A program made the translations under genes and the position numbers. The notes below the pieces were generated by a model. That model saw only the letters and a list, made by a program, of their open reading frames with translations, ran no database searches and was not told the origin of the DNA. This document shows, piece by piece, positions 34,352-43,831 of a DNA stretch of 52,530 bases. The stretch comes from Methylomonas rosea (lineage in GTDB: Bacteria > Pseudomonadota > Gammaproteobacteria > Methylococcales > Methylomonadaceae): NCBI RefSeq assembly GCF_024505055.1, contig NZ_JANIBL010000034.1, positions 1-52,530 of the forward strand, in the 5' to 3' direction. Each line of letters starts with the position of its first letter. The first letter of the stretch is position 1.

Positions 34352-35236
34352 ATGAACCAGCGTAAAGGCATAATCCTGGCCGGAGGCTCCGGTACCCGGC
34401 TTTATCCGGTGACGAAAGCGGTGTCCAAACAATTGCTGCCGATTTACGACAAGCCGATGATTTATTACCCGCTCAGCACCTTAATGCTGGCTGGAATTCG
34501 CGACATACTGGTCATTTCTACCCCGCAAGACACGCCTTTATTTCAGCAATTACTGGGTGACGGCAGCGATTGGGGCATTAATTTGGAATATGCCGTGCAG
34601 CCGAGTCCGGACGGCCTAGCTCAGGCATTTATTATCGGAAAAGGATTTATCGGCTCGCATCCAAGTGCGTTAGTGCTGGGCGACAATATTTTTTACGGAC
34701 ACGACTTACACGTGCAGTTGCGCAAAGCGGGCGATCAGGAATTCGGTGCCACGGTATTTGCTTATCATGTTCAAGATCCGGAACGTTATGGTGTAGTCAG
34801 TTTTGACGCGCAGGGTAGGGCGACATCGTTGGAAGAAAAGCCCCAGCAACCGAAAAGTAATTACGCAGTAACCGGTTTGTATTTTTACGATAAACAAGTG
34901 GTTGATATAGCCGCGGATTTAAAACCATCGCCGCGCGGCGAGCTGGAAATTACCGATGTAAATAGAGTTTATCTGGATAAGCAGCAACTGAGCGTTGAAA
35001 TTATGGGGCGTGGATATGCATGGCTGGATACCGGTACGCACGCCAGTTTAATCGAGGCCAGCAATTTTATCGAAACCATTGAAACTCGCCAGGGCCTGAA
35101 AATCGCCTGCCCTGAAGAAATCGCCTGGCGTAGTAATTGGATCGGCGACGAGCAAATCGCAAAACTGGCCAAGCCGTTGGCGAAAAATGGTTATGGACAA
35201 TATTTGCTCGCATTACTGAATAAGCAGGTTTTTTAA
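34352..35236 (+). CDS. rfbA: glucose-1-phosphate thymidylyltransferase
   Basis: The 294-residue nucleotidyltransferase makes dTDP-glucose. [34 protein letters not shown] is the active-site block, VLGDNIFYG the metal site and [10 protein letters not shown] the family end motif. Length matches RmlA. It starts 2 bp after rfbD. A MITE-like repeat begins 13 bp after its stop and separates it from rfbC. Confidence 0.97.
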   Translation: MNQRKGIILAGGSGTRLYPVTKAVSKQLLPIYDKPMIYYPLSTLMLAGIRDILVISTPQDTPLFQQLLGDGSDWGINLEYAVQPSPDGLAQAFIIGKGFIGSHPSALVLGDNIFYGHDLHVQLRKAGDQEFGATVFAYHVQDPERYGVVSFDAQGRATSLEEKPQQPKSNYAVTGLYFYDKQVVDIAADLKPSPRGELEITDVNRVYLDKQQLSVEIMGRGYAWLDTGTHASLIEASNFIETIETRQGLKIACPEEIAWRSNWIGDEQIAKLAKPLAKNGYGQYLLALLNKQVF

Positions 35237-35249
35237 TTTATGCGGTTTT

Positions 35250-35361
35250 TTAACCTGGCCCTTGAATTCCCAGTGACCGTCATTCCCGCGCAGGCGGGAA
35301 TCCATTGTAGCAACTGGGCTCCCGACTTCACGGGGTTGGCCATATTTAAGGGTCGGGTTAA
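35250..35361. repeat. MITE-like palindromic element, copy 2
   Basis: The 112-bp element has end sequences TTAACCTGGCC (35250-35260) and GGTCGGGTTAA (35351-35361), an inverted repeat with two mismatches. The inside again holds CGTCATTCCCGCG...GGCGGGAATC and CTGGGCTCCCG, aligned with the element at 18104-18217. It sits directly after rfbA and before the MNT-HEPN gene. Confidence 0.7.
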
Positions 35362-35525
35362 CAGTGCGTTGAGGCCTTTATACATCGTCAAGGCTAGAGT
35401 TGGGAGTGATGTAAATAATGGTAAGCATAAAAAATCTATAAAAATCTCCTTTCTCTGGGAGAAAGATATGCTTGAATTTTTAGATCTTGCCAGCGGCAAT
35501 AAGTCCGTCCACTGAAGAAATTGCC

Positions 35526-36269
35526 ATGTTTGATAAACAACTGGTCGATGCCGTTTGTAAAATCATTTTGAAACATGTGGCGGCAACGCGAATTTATTGT
35601 TTTGGTTCCCGTGTCACCGGAGATGCAAAACCCGAGAGCGATTACGATTTTGGATTTGATGCGGACGACACGCCCGAAGCGGATGTCTTGACAGCGATTC
35701 GTAATGAAATAGATCAATTGCCCACCTTGATCAAAGTCGATGTGACGTGTCTCAATAAGGCTGATCGTCGTTTTGTAAATCGGGTGAGAGCGTCAGGAAA
35801 AGTAGTTTTTAGCGCCACCAAGGCCCTCAGGGTGGAAGATGGGCTAATGTATTTTCGGCGCGCACTGGAGAGATTCCAGGTTGTGATCAACGAGCGTGAG
35901 CGCTGGATTGCCGAGGGCAATGGCGACATCGTATTGGATATCGCCGCCAAGCGCTTTGAGTTTACCTACGAAATGGCCTGGAAGGCGCTGAAACGCTGGC
36001 TGGATTTTCAAGGCATAGATGCCCGCAGTCCCAGGGCAGTATTCAAAGAGGCATTCGCGTTGGGAGTGCTCCCGGATGAGAAAACCTGGCTGGATATGAT
36101 AGAAATGCGCAATCTATCATCTCATGTTTATGACGAACATGAAGTGTCGGGACTGCTTGATCAACTTGAGCGATTCAATGATGCATTTGCAGATTTACTG
36201 AATAGAATTGATCTGCCAACGCACGAGCAAGAAACCGGCAGCAATGGCGAGATGCCTCCAAATCTTTGA
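35526..36269 (+). CDS. fused MNT nucleotidyltransferase - HEPN/HI0074-like protein
   Basis: The 247-residue protein joins two domains that are usually separate genes of HepT-MntA (type VII) modules. The N-terminal part (about 1-98) is a minimal nucleotidyltransferase with GSRVTG (27-32) and SDYD (38-41). The C-terminal part (about 105-230) is an HI0074-type substrate-binding/HEPN domain with MRNLSSHVYDE, R195-x4-H200. The ATG at 35526 is preferred over an in-frame TTG at 35487 because GAAGAAAT precedes it. It sits between rfbA and rfbC and is preceded by a MITE-like element, so the rml set was interrupted by insertion. Whether the fusion is self-neutralising or merely an enzyme is not known. 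Confidence 0.82.
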   Translation: MFDKQLVDAVCKIILKHVAATRIYCFGSRVTGDAKPESDYDFGFDADDTPEADVLTAIRNEIDQLPTLIKVDVTCLNKADRRFVNRVRASGKVVFSATKALRVEDGLMYFRRALERFQVVINERERWIAEGNGDIVLDIAAKRFEFTYEMAWKALKRWLDFQGIDARSPRAVFKEAFALGVLPDEKTWLDMIEMRNLSSHVYDEHEVSGLLDQLERFNDAFADLLNRIDLPTHEQETGSNGEMPPNL

Positions 36270-36292
36270 ACATAAAATTTCTTAATTAATTC

Positions 36293-36832
36293 ATGCAAAC
36301 TACTCGTCTTTCCATACCCGATGTGATTCTTTTTACCCCAAAAGTATTCGGCGATGATCGCGGTTTCTTTTTTGAAAGTTTCAATGAAAGGATCTTTCAG
36401 GAACTAACCGGCTTAAAGGTTAATTTTGTCCAGGACAACCATTCCAAATCTCAAAAAGGCGTGTTGCGCGGCTTACATTACCAATTGCCGCCTAAGGCGC
36501 AAGGCAAGTTGGTGCGAGTGGTCCAAGGCGAGGTATTCGATGTGGCGGTGGACATTCGTAAGAGTTCCCCTACGTTTGGAAAGTGGGTCGGCGAGATACT
36601 TTCTGCCGAAAATAAGCGGCAAATGTGGATACCCGAAGGATTTGCGCATGGGTTTCTGACACTGTCTGACACAGCTGAGTTTTTATATAAAACCACTGAT
36701 TATTACGCACCGGAATATGAGCGTTGCATTATCTGGAGTGATGCAGACTTGAAAATAGAATGGCCATTCGACGATGTGCCGCAGCTTTCAAATAAGGATT
36801 TGCTGGGCGCAACTTTCAGGGATGCCTGTTAG
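36293..36832 (+). CDS. rfbC: dTDP-4-dehydrorhamnose 3,5-epimerase
   Basis: The 179-residue cupin-fold epimerase has PKVFGDDRGFFFESF, FVQDNHSKSQKGVLRGLHYQ with the catalytic His, GEVFDVAVDIR and WIPEGFAHGFLTLSD. Length is normal. It completes dTDP-L-rhamnose synthesis with rfbB, rfbD and rfbA, but is cut off from them by the MITE-like element and the MNT-HEPN gene. Confidence 0.97.
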   Translation: MQTTRLSIPDVILFTPKVFGDDRGFFFESFNERIFQELTGLKVNFVQDNHSKSQKGVLRGLHYQLPPKAQGKLVRVVQGEVFDVAVDIRKSSPTFGKWVGEILSAENKRQMWIPEGFAHGFLTLSDTAEFLYKTTDYYAPEYERCIIWSDADLKIEWPFDDVPQLSNKDLLGATFRDAC

Positions 36833-37030
36833 AGAACCTATGATTAATTCGTTATTTCGAATTTAAAGATCAGTTAAGTCAACGGTTTGTGCGCCTGTTT
36901 TTCTTGAAAAACTGCATTTAGCAGAGGTTACTTAGCCAAATATTTAAAATGTTTAATTCCACTCGGCTAGAACCGCAGCACCTAGCGTATCTTTGCCGCC
37001 TGGTTTGATTTCAATAAAAGAGGACGTTAT

Positions 37031-37834
37031 ATGAATAAAAGAGAACGCTCAATGCTCGACCTTTTAAAGAAAGGAAAGCAGGAGTATGGGTACGAAGGCA
37101 TTAAAGCCGAGTTTGAAGCAGAAGGTACCAGGACAGACGAGCTGCTGAGGTTGATAGAGATCGTGCGCAGAGCCGATCTGAAAGTGGGTTTGAAGATCGG
37201 CGGCTGCGAAGCAATGCGCGATTTATTAGAGAGTAAATTGATTGGTGTGGATCATATTATTGCACCGATGATTGAGAGCACCTATGCCTTGTCCAAGTAT
37301 ATCGATGCCAAGAACAAGGTGTTTACTGAAGACGAGCAGCAAGATACTGATTTTTTATTCAATATCGAAACCGAGCAAGCGTTTCAAGTTGTGCAAAGCT
37401 TGGCCGATCAAGCCAGGCAAACGAACGGTGTCGATGGCATGGTATTTGGCCGCGTGGATTTTTCCTTGTCGCGAGGTTATTCGAGAGATGCCATCAACCA
37501 GCCGCAAGTGACGGAGTGTTGTATTGCCACAGCCAAAGAGTGCAAAGAAAAAGGGTTGGACTTTGTGGTGGGTGGCGGTGTTTCAATTGATGCGTTGCCG
37601 GCATTGAAAGAAATTAATCAGATTCACCTTACCCGGTTTGAAACTAGAAAAGTCATATTTTCCGGGCATTCGCTAGACAAGCCGGATATCGAAAAAGGTT
37701 TATTAAACGCTGTGCATTTTGAATTACTGTGGTTACAGAATAAACGTGACTATTACGATATTATTGCCAAGGAAGATTTGTCTCGAATAGCCATGCTTGA
37801 GGGGCGTTGGAACGTATTAAGAGATAGCAATTAA
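37031..37834 (+). CDS. HpcH/HpaI-type aldolase family protein
   Basis: The 267-residue TIM-barrel protein looks like the HpcH/HpaI aldolase/citrate-lyase-beta superfamily: [29 protein letters not shown] with a metal-ligand Glu, and [17 protein letters not shown] with a metal-ligand Asp. Members add or remove pyruvate- or acetyl-type units. It is preceded by a 198-bp gap and followed by SDR, dehydroquinate-synthase-like and epimerase genes with gaps or overlaps of only a few bases, so these four form a block. Substrate unknown; a sugar- or acyl-modifying role is inferred. Confidence 0.72.
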   Translation: MNKRERSMLDLLKKGKQEYGYEGIKAEFEAEGTRTDELLRLIEIVRRADLKVGLKIGGCEAMRDLLESKLIGVDHIIAPMIESTYALSKYIDAKNKVFTEDEQQDTDFLFNIETEQAFQVVQSLADQARQTNGVDGMVFGRVDFSLSRGYSRDAINQPQVTECCIATAKECKEKGLDFVVGGGVSIDALPALKEINQIHLTRFETRKVIFSGHSLDKPDIEKGLLNAVHFELLWLQNKRDYYDIIAKEDLSRIAMLEGRWNVLRDSN

Positions 37835-37847
37835 TCCGGTCGACACA

Positions 37848-38540
37848 ATGCAGAAAATTCTGGTCTTCGGCGGTTCCGGTACAATAGGTACGCGTATTTG
37901 CCAACTATTCGATACTAAGGGATGGCAGGTTTTTATAGCCTCCAGAAAGCAAAGCTCTCTTCCAGGTCATATTTTATTCGACCCATTCGATGACAATTTT
38001 AATCTATCCACGCTTAAAGCTGCGGGGCAATTTAATGCAGTATGCTGGGCTCAAGGGATGAATTGCAACGACAGTGTTTATAATGTTGATATCGATAAAA
38101 ATATTGAGTTGTATAGAGCCAATTGCTTGTTTATCGTCAAGGCATTAAATATTTTAGTAAATGAAAGTTTGTTGGCTAAAAATACGCGTTTAGCTGTAAT
38201 TAGTTCAATATGGCAAAATATTGCCAGGCAAGACAAGTTGTCGTATTGCATGACTAAATCCGCGTTGCATGGATTAGTTCTTTCCGCTGCAACCGATCTT
38301 GCCCGGGACGGCTATTTAATTAATGCTGTTCTGCCGGGTGCATTGGATACGCCAATGACCCATCAAAATCTTGAACCGGAGCAGCTAAATAAAATAATTG
38401 ACGCCACGAAGTTTAACCGGCTGGCTACATTGGATGATGTAGCTAATATGGTTTACTTTCTGTGTTCTCCGGAAAATACCGGTATTACAGGCCAATTTAT
38501 CAGTGCAGACTTAGGGTTTAGTCATGTCCGTATCGTTTGA
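37848..38540 (+). CDS. short-chain dehydrogenase/reductase
   Basis: The 230-residue classical SDR has the cofactor motif FGGSGTIGTRI at 7-17, a central ISSIWQN Ser and the catalytic YCMTKSA (Y-x3-K), plus PGALDTPM after the active site. It overlaps the next gene, a dehydroquinate-synthase-like enzyme, by 17 bases, so they should be made together. Likely an NAD(P)H ketoreductase of the polysaccharide precursor pathway. Confidence 0.85.
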   Translation: MQKILVFGGSGTIGTRICQLFDTKGWQVFIASRKQSSLPGHILFDPFDDNFNLSTLKAAGQFNAVCWAQGMNCNDSVYNVDIDKNIELYRANCLFIVKALNILVNESLLAKNTRLAVISSIWQNIARQDKLSYCMTKSALHGLVLSAATDLARDGYLINAVLPGALDTPMTHQNLEPEQLNKIIDATKFNRLATLDDVANMVYFLCSPENTGITGQFISADLGFSHVRIV

Positions 38541-39600
38541 TATTCAATCGAGTATTGCAAATTATCGTGTGGTAATAAAAAATGGTGCTTTTGCCGAAGC
38601 ACAGCGGCAAGATGAGAATAGAGCCGTGTTGTGCGATAACTTTTTTGAAGAGGCTTTTTCCGGGAATGCTAGGGTTATTGCCATACCGGCTAATGAAGAA
38701 ACCAAGAGTCTTAAAAGCGTTCCGGATATAATCATAAAAATGCGCGACTTAGCCTTAACGAGACAAGCTAAGTTAATCGCTGTTGGTGGTGGTAGTCTGC
38801 AGGATGTCGCTACCTTTTGTGCATCGATTTATATGCGCGGTATTAAATGGGATTATATTCCAACTACTCTGTTGGGTATGGTGGACTCCTGTATCGGCGG
38901 TAAGTCGTCTATAAACGTCGGGCGTTATAAAAATTTGGTTGGAAACTTTCATCCACCGGAAACCGTTATAATCGATCCTAGCTTAGTATTATCGCTTAAT
39001 GCCGAACAGAAAATCGCTGGATTATGCGAGGCCGTGAAAATTTGCTATGCCAGAGGGAGTTTGAGTTTCTCTGAATATATGCAGTTAAATCCGCAAGTGG
39101 ATATGGACGTAGAACGCTATGCGGATATAATTGAATTAAGCTTAAAAGCCAAGAAATGGTTTATCGAAGTTGATGAGTTTGATAAAGCCGAGCGTTTGCT
39201 GTTGAATTACGGTCACACTTTTGGGCACGCCTTGGAAGGTGCTTCTAATTTTGAAATTAGTCATGGCATAGCGGTTGGATTAGGCATGTTGATTGCCATT
39301 AATTATGCCCAAGTGAGCGGTGGCCTGAAGAAAGCGCCGGTGGATACTCAGCAGTTGAAAGATTATGTCGTTGGTTTGTTGGATCAAATTCCAACGCTGA
39401 AAGAAATTATCCAGCGCATTGATGTGGAGAAAGTCTTTGAGTGCTTTATATCCGATAAAAAGCATTCCGCCAGTCATTTCATTATTATCAGTGTGAATAA
39501 TTCCGGAGCATTAGAGCGATTATTTATCGAAAAAACCGAGATAAATATTGTCAATTTGAAATCTGCAATTAGTTCAGTCATTAGCCAGAGCTACAAGTAA
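38524..39600 (+). CDS. 3-dehydroquinate synthase-like sugar phosphate cyclase
   Basis: The 358-residue protein belongs to the dehydroquinate synthase superfamily. It has AVGGGSLQDVATFCASIYMRGI, DSCIGGKSSINVGRYKNLVGNFHPP and all three expected zinc ligands: Glu in GLCEAVK, His in LLNYGHTFGHALE and His in ISHGIAVGLGM. Family members cyclise seven-carbon sugar phosphates or, as DOI synthase, glucose-6-phosphate. Its place in a polysaccharide locus with aldolase, SDR and epimerase genes argues for a special product rather than the shikimate pathway. The substrate cannot be assigned. Confidence 0.85.
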   Translation: MSVSFDIQSSIANYRVVIKNGAFAEAQRQDENRAVLCDNFFEEAFSGNARVIAIPANEETKSLKSVPDIIIKMRDLALTRQAKLIAVGGGSLQDVATFCASIYMRGIKWDYIPTTLLGMVDSCIGGKSSINVGRYKNLVGNFHPPETVIIDPSLVLSLNAEQKIAGLCEAVKICYARGSLSFSEYMQLNPQVDMDVERYADIIELSLKAKKWFIEVDEFDKAERLLLNYGHTFGHALEGASNFEISHGIAVGLGMLIAINYAQVSGGLKKAPVDTQQLKDYVVGLLDQIPTLKEIIQRIDVEKVFECFISDKKHSASHFIIISVNNSGALERLFIEKTEINIVNLKSAISSVISQSYK

Positions 39601-40601
39601 TGGCTTTTAATTTCGAAAAAGCGTTTGGCGCTGATTATCAATTTATATTAGATTGCCTGTTTAGTGAACAGAGCCATATTGCTGTGACCGGTGCCAGTGG
39701 CTGGTTAGGTCGTGCGACCCTGGAACTGTTTTCGGCTTTGTACGGCGATGAATTTAACGAGCGAGTATCGGCATACGGATCCCGTGAGCAGCAGATAACA
39801 CTAGCTGATGGTCGTACAGTATTCGTTAGACCTTTGGTGGAAGTCACCCATCGACATACACAATACGATATCTATTTATTTCACTTTGCGTTTTTAACTA
39901 AGGATAAGGTTGGCGGATATACGGACGATGAGTATATTCGGCTGAACAGAGATATTCAGAACCTGGTGTTACAGCTCTTGAAGCAATCGCGGGTAAAAGC
40001 AGTGCTGCTGTCGTCGTCAGGAGCGGTATATGACTTTTTAAATGATAGCAATAGAGATAAGTCAGCAAATCTATACGGCAGATTGAAATATGAAGATGAA
40101 TTATGCTTTGAAGAGATATGCAATAAATATGATATAAAATTGCTTATTCCAAGGATATTTAATTTAAGCGGGCCGTATATTAACAAGCTAAGTGCTTATG
40201 CCTTGTCCTCGATTATTGCGAATGTCGTTGCTGAGGAAAATGTGTTAATTCGGGCAAATAGGCCCGTGTTTCGTTCTTATATTTATATTCTGGATTTGCT
40301 GCTGCTCTGTATTCGACTGATGTTCTCGGAGAGTTTTGAAAAAGTCGTCCGTTTTGATACTTTGGGTGATGAGACGGTCGAGGTTGGCGAGTTAGCTCGA
40401 CGGATTTGCAAATTATTAAATGCTACCGACCTAAAGATTGAACGCCCGAATATAATAGATGACGAAACGGATAGCTATTTGGGAAACGAGCATCCCATTA
40501 AAGATATCATAAGTGGATTCGGGTTTTCAGTAACCGGCCTAGATCGACAGATTTTAGAAACTGCCGAGTATATTCGTAAGTTGAACAAAGACAATGCATA
40601 G
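39600..40601 (+). CDS. NAD-dependent epimerase/dehydratase
   Basis: The 333-residue extended SDR has [16 protein letters not shown] near 29-44, a [11 protein letters not shown] active-site strand and [10 protein letters not shown] with the Y-x3-K pair. The stop of the dehydroquinate-synthase-like gene overlaps its ATG (TAATG). It probably reduces or epimerises a nucleotide sugar made in this locus; a YerF-like reductase role is possible. Confidence 0.82.
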   Translation: MAFNFEKAFGADYQFILDCLFSEQSHIAVTGASGWLGRATLELFSALYGDEFNERVSAYGSREQQITLADGRTVFVRPLVEVTHRHTQYDIYLFHFAFLTKDKVGGYTDDEYIRLNRDIQNLVLQLLKQSRVKAVLLSSSGAVYDFLNDSNRDKSANLYGRLKYEDELCFEEICNKYDIKLLIPRIFNLSGPYINKLSAYALSSIIANVVAEENVLIRANRPVFRSYIYILDLLLLCIRLMFSESFEKVVRFDTLGDETVEVGELARRICKLLNATDLKIERPNIIDDETDSYLGNEHPIKDIISGFGFSVTGLDRQILETAEYIRKLNKDNA

Positions 40602-40633
40602 ATGTTCGCATCAGTAATAATGGGGAAATTTTG

Positions 40634-41401
40634 ATGAAGTTGGTTATTCTTGCGGGTGGATTGGGTACTCGTATCAATGAAGAAACCTCGGTAAAGCCTA
40701 AGCCGATGATAGAAATAGGCGGCAGGCCTATTTTATGGCACATAATGAAGTTGTATTCTCATTATGGGATTAATGAATTTATAATATGCTTGGGTTATAA
40801 AGGCTATATTATAAAAGAATATTTTGCCAACTATTTTCTGCATATGTCGGATGTGACTTTCGATATGGAGCATAACGAGATGCAGGTGCATCAAAAATAT
40901 GCAGAGCCATGGAAAGTTACTTTGGTGGACACAGGCGAATTAACTATGACCGGAGGCCGGTTAAAAAGAGTTCGCGATTACGTCGGCGATGAAACCTTCT
41001 GCTTTACTTATGGAGATGGGGTTGGCGATGTCGATATTCATGCGCTGATCGATTTTCATCGTTCCCACAATAACGCCGCAACAGTTACCGCCGTGCAACC
41101 GCCTGGCCGCTTTGGGGCCTTGGAACTGGAGGGTAGCCGCATCAAAAGTTTTCAAGAGAAACCGCAGGGAGACGGCGCCTGGATCAACGGTGGTTTTTTT
41201 GTATTGTCGCCGGCCGTGTTCGATTTAATCGATAGCGACGAAACGCTATGGGAGAAGGAACCGATGGAGCGCCTGGCTAACAGCAATCAGCTGCACGCTT
41301 ATTTCCATAAGGGCTTCTGGCAGCCGATGGACACTTTAAGAGATAAACAGCATTTGGAACAGCTTTGGCAGCAGCAAAAAGCACCGTGGAAGATATGGTA
41401 G
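40634..41401 (+). CDS. rfbF: glucose-1-phosphate cytidylyltransferase
   Basis: The 255-residue enzyme makes CDP-glucose. [38 protein letters not shown] is the nucleotide and metal site, [11 protein letters not shown] holds the catalytic Asp, and [19 protein letters not shown] is the family end. ATG 40634 follows GGGGA. It overlaps rfbG by 7 bases. It begins the CDP-3,6-dideoxyhexose branch. Confidence 0.96.
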   Translation: MKLVILAGGLGTRINEETSVKPKPMIEIGGRPILWHIMKLYSHYGINEFIICLGYKGYIIKEYFANYFLHMSDVTFDMEHNEMQVHQKYAEPWKVTLVDTGELTMTGGRLKRVRDYVGDETFCFTYGDGVGDVDIHALIDFHRSHNNAATVTAVQPPGRFGALELEGSRIKSFQEKPQGDGAWINGGFFVLSPAVFDLIDSDETLWEKEPMERLANSNQLHAYFHKGFWQPMDTLRDKQHLEQLWQQQKAPWKIW

Positions 41402-42477
41402 AACATAGAGATTTTTGGCGAGGCAAACGGGTCTTTATAACCGGACATACCGGATTTAAAGGCGGTTGGCTGGCGTTATATTTGCATCGGCTCGGTGCGG
41501 AGATTAAAGGGTATGCGTTACCGGCGCCAACCACACCGAGTTTATTCCATGTGGCCGATGTCGCTTCGGTATTGCAGAACGTCGAGGGCGACGTTCGCGA
41601 TTTGGTGAGTGTGATGGCGGAAATGCAAAGTTTTCAGCCGGAATTTGTGTTTCATTTAGCCGCGCAACCGCTTGTACGCTATTCCTATCAACAGCCGGTG
41701 GAAACCTACGCTACCAATGTGATGGGTACCGTTAATTTATTGGAGGCGGTCAGACACACCGCCTCGGTAAAGTCAGTAGTGATAGTCACCAGCGACAAAT
41801 GCTACGAGAACAAGGAATGGTTGTGGGGCTACCGTGAAAACGAGCCGATGGGTGGCTTCGATCCTTACAGCAACAGCAAAGGCTGTTCAGAGCTTGTGAC
41901 TGCCAGCTATCGCAATTCCTTTTTTCCCAGCGAGCGCTACGCTGAGCACGGTGTAGCTGTGGCGTCGGTTCGTGCTGGTAATGTGATTGGCGGCGGAGAT
42001 TGGGCTCAAGATCGCTTAATTCCCGACATCATGAGAGCATTCATGGCAGGGGAGGCTGTTACGATTCGTAACCCTACGGCCATAAGGCCTTGGCAGCATG
42101 TACTGGAGCCGGTGACCGGCTATGTCCTGTTGGCCGAACAACTCTATAAAAAGGGCAGTCGATACGCAGAAGGCTGGAATTTCGGGCCGAGCGAAGCCGA
42201 TGCGCAACCCGTATCATGGATATTGGAAAAATTGGCGGGTTTATGGGGCAATGGAGCAAGCTGGCAAATCGATGGTAGCGAGCAGCCGCATGAAGCCCAC
42301 TATTTGAAGCTCGATTGCTCTAAAGCAAAAGCATTGTTGGGTTGGGTGCCGCGTTGGAGCTTATCCGAAGCACTGGCGATGATCGTCGAGTGGAATTTGG
42401 CCTATCAACAAGGCCGGGATATGCGGCAAGTCTGCGCAGAGCAGTTAGAGCAGTTTTTGGCAGCCGATCAACATTAA
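41395..42477 (+). CDS. rfbG: CDP-glucose 4,6-dehydratase
   Basis: The 360-residue extended SDR turns CDP-glucose into CDP-4-keto-6-deoxyglucose. [18 protein letters not shown] is the NAD motif, with [34 protein letters not shown] and [10 protein letters not shown] as family marks. The ATG at 41395 overlaps the end of rfbF by 7 bases and follows GGAAG; a longer frame from a TTG at 41365 is not preferred. Confidence 0.96.
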   Translation: MVEHRDFWRGKRVFITGHTGFKGGWLALYLHRLGAEIKGYALPAPTTPSLFHVADVASVLQNVEGDVRDLVSVMAEMQSFQPEFVFHLAAQPLVRYSYQQPVETYATNVMGTVNLLEAVRHTASVKSVVIVTSDKCYENKEWLWGYRENEPMGGFDPYSNSKGCSELVTASYRNSFFPSERYAEHGVAVASVRAGNVIGGGDWAQDRLIPDIMRAFMAGEAVTIRNPTAIRPWQHVLEPVTGYVLLAEQLYKKGSRYAEGWNFGPSEADAQPVSWILEKLAGLWGNGASWQIDGSEQPHEAHYLKLDCSKAKALLGWVPRWSLSEALAMIVEWNLAYQQGRDMRQVCAEQLEQFLAADQH

Positions 42478-42502
42478 TTTTATTGAACACAAAGATAAGA
42501 CA

Positions 42503-43816
42503 GTGACAGAAAATACATTAAAAGCGCAGATTTTGGATTTGGTTGAACAATATGCCGCCGAACGTTATGCCGAGAAAGCTTTCGTTCCGGAGCAGTCCGT
42601 GGTACCGCCGTCAGGTAAGATTCTCGGTGCTAAAGAACTCAGTTATATGGTCGAAGCATCACTGGACGGTTGGCTAACTACCGGACGATTCAACGATCAA
42701 TTCGAAAAACAATTGGCGGAGTTTATTGGCGTTAGCAGCGCGTTGACCGTCAATTCCGGTTCCTCCGCTAATCTGTTGGCTTTTGCTTGTTTGACATCCG
42801 AAAAGTTGGGCGACCGCGCCTTACAAAAAGGCGACGAAGTCATTTCCGTAGCCGCCGGTTTTCCAACAACAGTTAATCCCATCTTGCTTTACGACCTGGT
42901 CCCGGTATTTGTCGATGTGGAAATTCCGACTTACAACATCGATCCCAGTAAAATCGAAGCGGCCATCACGCCTAAAACCAAGGCCATCATGATTGCTCAC
43001 ACGCTGGGTAACCCATTTGATCTGGATCAAGTTGTCGATATTGCAAAAAGATACAATCTTTGGCTGATAGAAGATTGCTGCGATGCCTTAGGCACAACCT
43101 ACAAAGGCCGGAACGTCGGCACCTTCGGCGATATTGGTACGCTTAGCTTCTACCCGGCTCACCACATCACGATGGGTGAGGGCGGAGCAGTATTTACCAG
43201 CAGTCGTCGCCTGAAAACTATCATCGAGTCGTTTCGGGATTGGGGCAGAGATTGTTACTGCGCCCCAGGTGTGGATAACACCTGTAAAAAGAGATTCGGC
43301 TGGCAGTTAGGCGATTTACCGGCTGGCTATGACCACAAGTACACCTATTCGCACTTGGGTTATAACTTAAAAATTACCGATATGCAGGCGGCCTGCGGCT
43401 TAGCGCAGTTAGAGCGCGCGCCGGAATTGATTGAAATCAGAAAACGTAATTTTAAATTCTTGAAACAACGCTTAGCAACTTGCGAGCAATATTTGATTTT
43501 GCCGGAAGCGACAGCCGGATCGGATCCATCATGGTTTGGATTTCCCATCACGCTGAAGGAGGATTCCGGTCACGAACGCGTGGAATTGTTGAAGTACCTG
43601 GATAAATACAAAATCGGCTCTCGCTTGCTGTTCGCCGGAAATTTAACCCGCCAACCTTATATGAAAGGCAGGCAATACAGAATTTCCGGCTCGCTGGATG
43701 TGACAGACAGAATTATGCGGCAAACGTTTTGGATCGGTATTTATCCGGCCTTAACTACCGAAATGCTGGAATTCGTTGCCGAGAAAATAGAAATATTTTT
43801 TGGTATCCGTCAATAA
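42503..43816 (+). CDS. rfbH: CDP-4-dehydro-6-deoxyglucose 3-dehydratase (E1)
   Basis: The 437-residue PMP and [2Fe-2S] enzyme removes the C3 hydroxyl. The aminotransferase-like core has [18 protein letters not shown], with His in place of the usual PLP lysine, as expected for E1. The iron-sulfur motif C-x57-C-x-C-x7-C is complete (from DCCDALG to [12 protein letters not shown]). It starts with GTG at 42503. E1 needs a flavin/iron-sulfur reductase (E3), which is not found in this window. Confidence 0.96.
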   Translation: MTENTLKAQILDLVEQYAAERYAEKAFVPEQSVVPPSGKILGAKELSYMVEASLDGWLTTGRFNDQFEKQLAEFIGVSSALTVNSGSSANLLAFACLTSEKLGDRALQKGDEVISVAAGFPTTVNPILLYDLVPVFVDVEIPTYNIDPSKIEAAITPKTKAIMIAHTLGNPFDLDQVVDIAKRYNLWLIEDCCDALGTTYKGRNVGTFGDIGTLSFYPAHHITMGEGGAVFTSSRRLKTIIESFRDWGRDCYCAPGVDNTCKKRFGWQLGDLPAGYDHKYTYSHLGYNLKITDMQAACGLAQLERAPELIEIRKRNFKFLKQRLATCEQYLILPEATAGSDPSWFGFPITLKEDSGHERVELLKYLDKYKIGSRLLFAGNLTRQPYMKGRQYRISGSLDVTDRIMRQTFWIGIYPALTTEMLEFVAEKIEIFFGIRQ

Positions 43817-43831
43817 GTTGGCAAACAAGCA

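Noticed and set aside
35240..35515. 91-residue open frame after rfbA
   Set aside because: Most of it is translation of the MITE-like element; the FPVTVIPAQAGIH peptide is a known artefact of such repeats.
35468..35515. 15-codon leader peptide before the MNT-HEPN gene
   Set aside because: It has a good GGGAG site, but no clear attenuator or codon bias; too little to call a gene.
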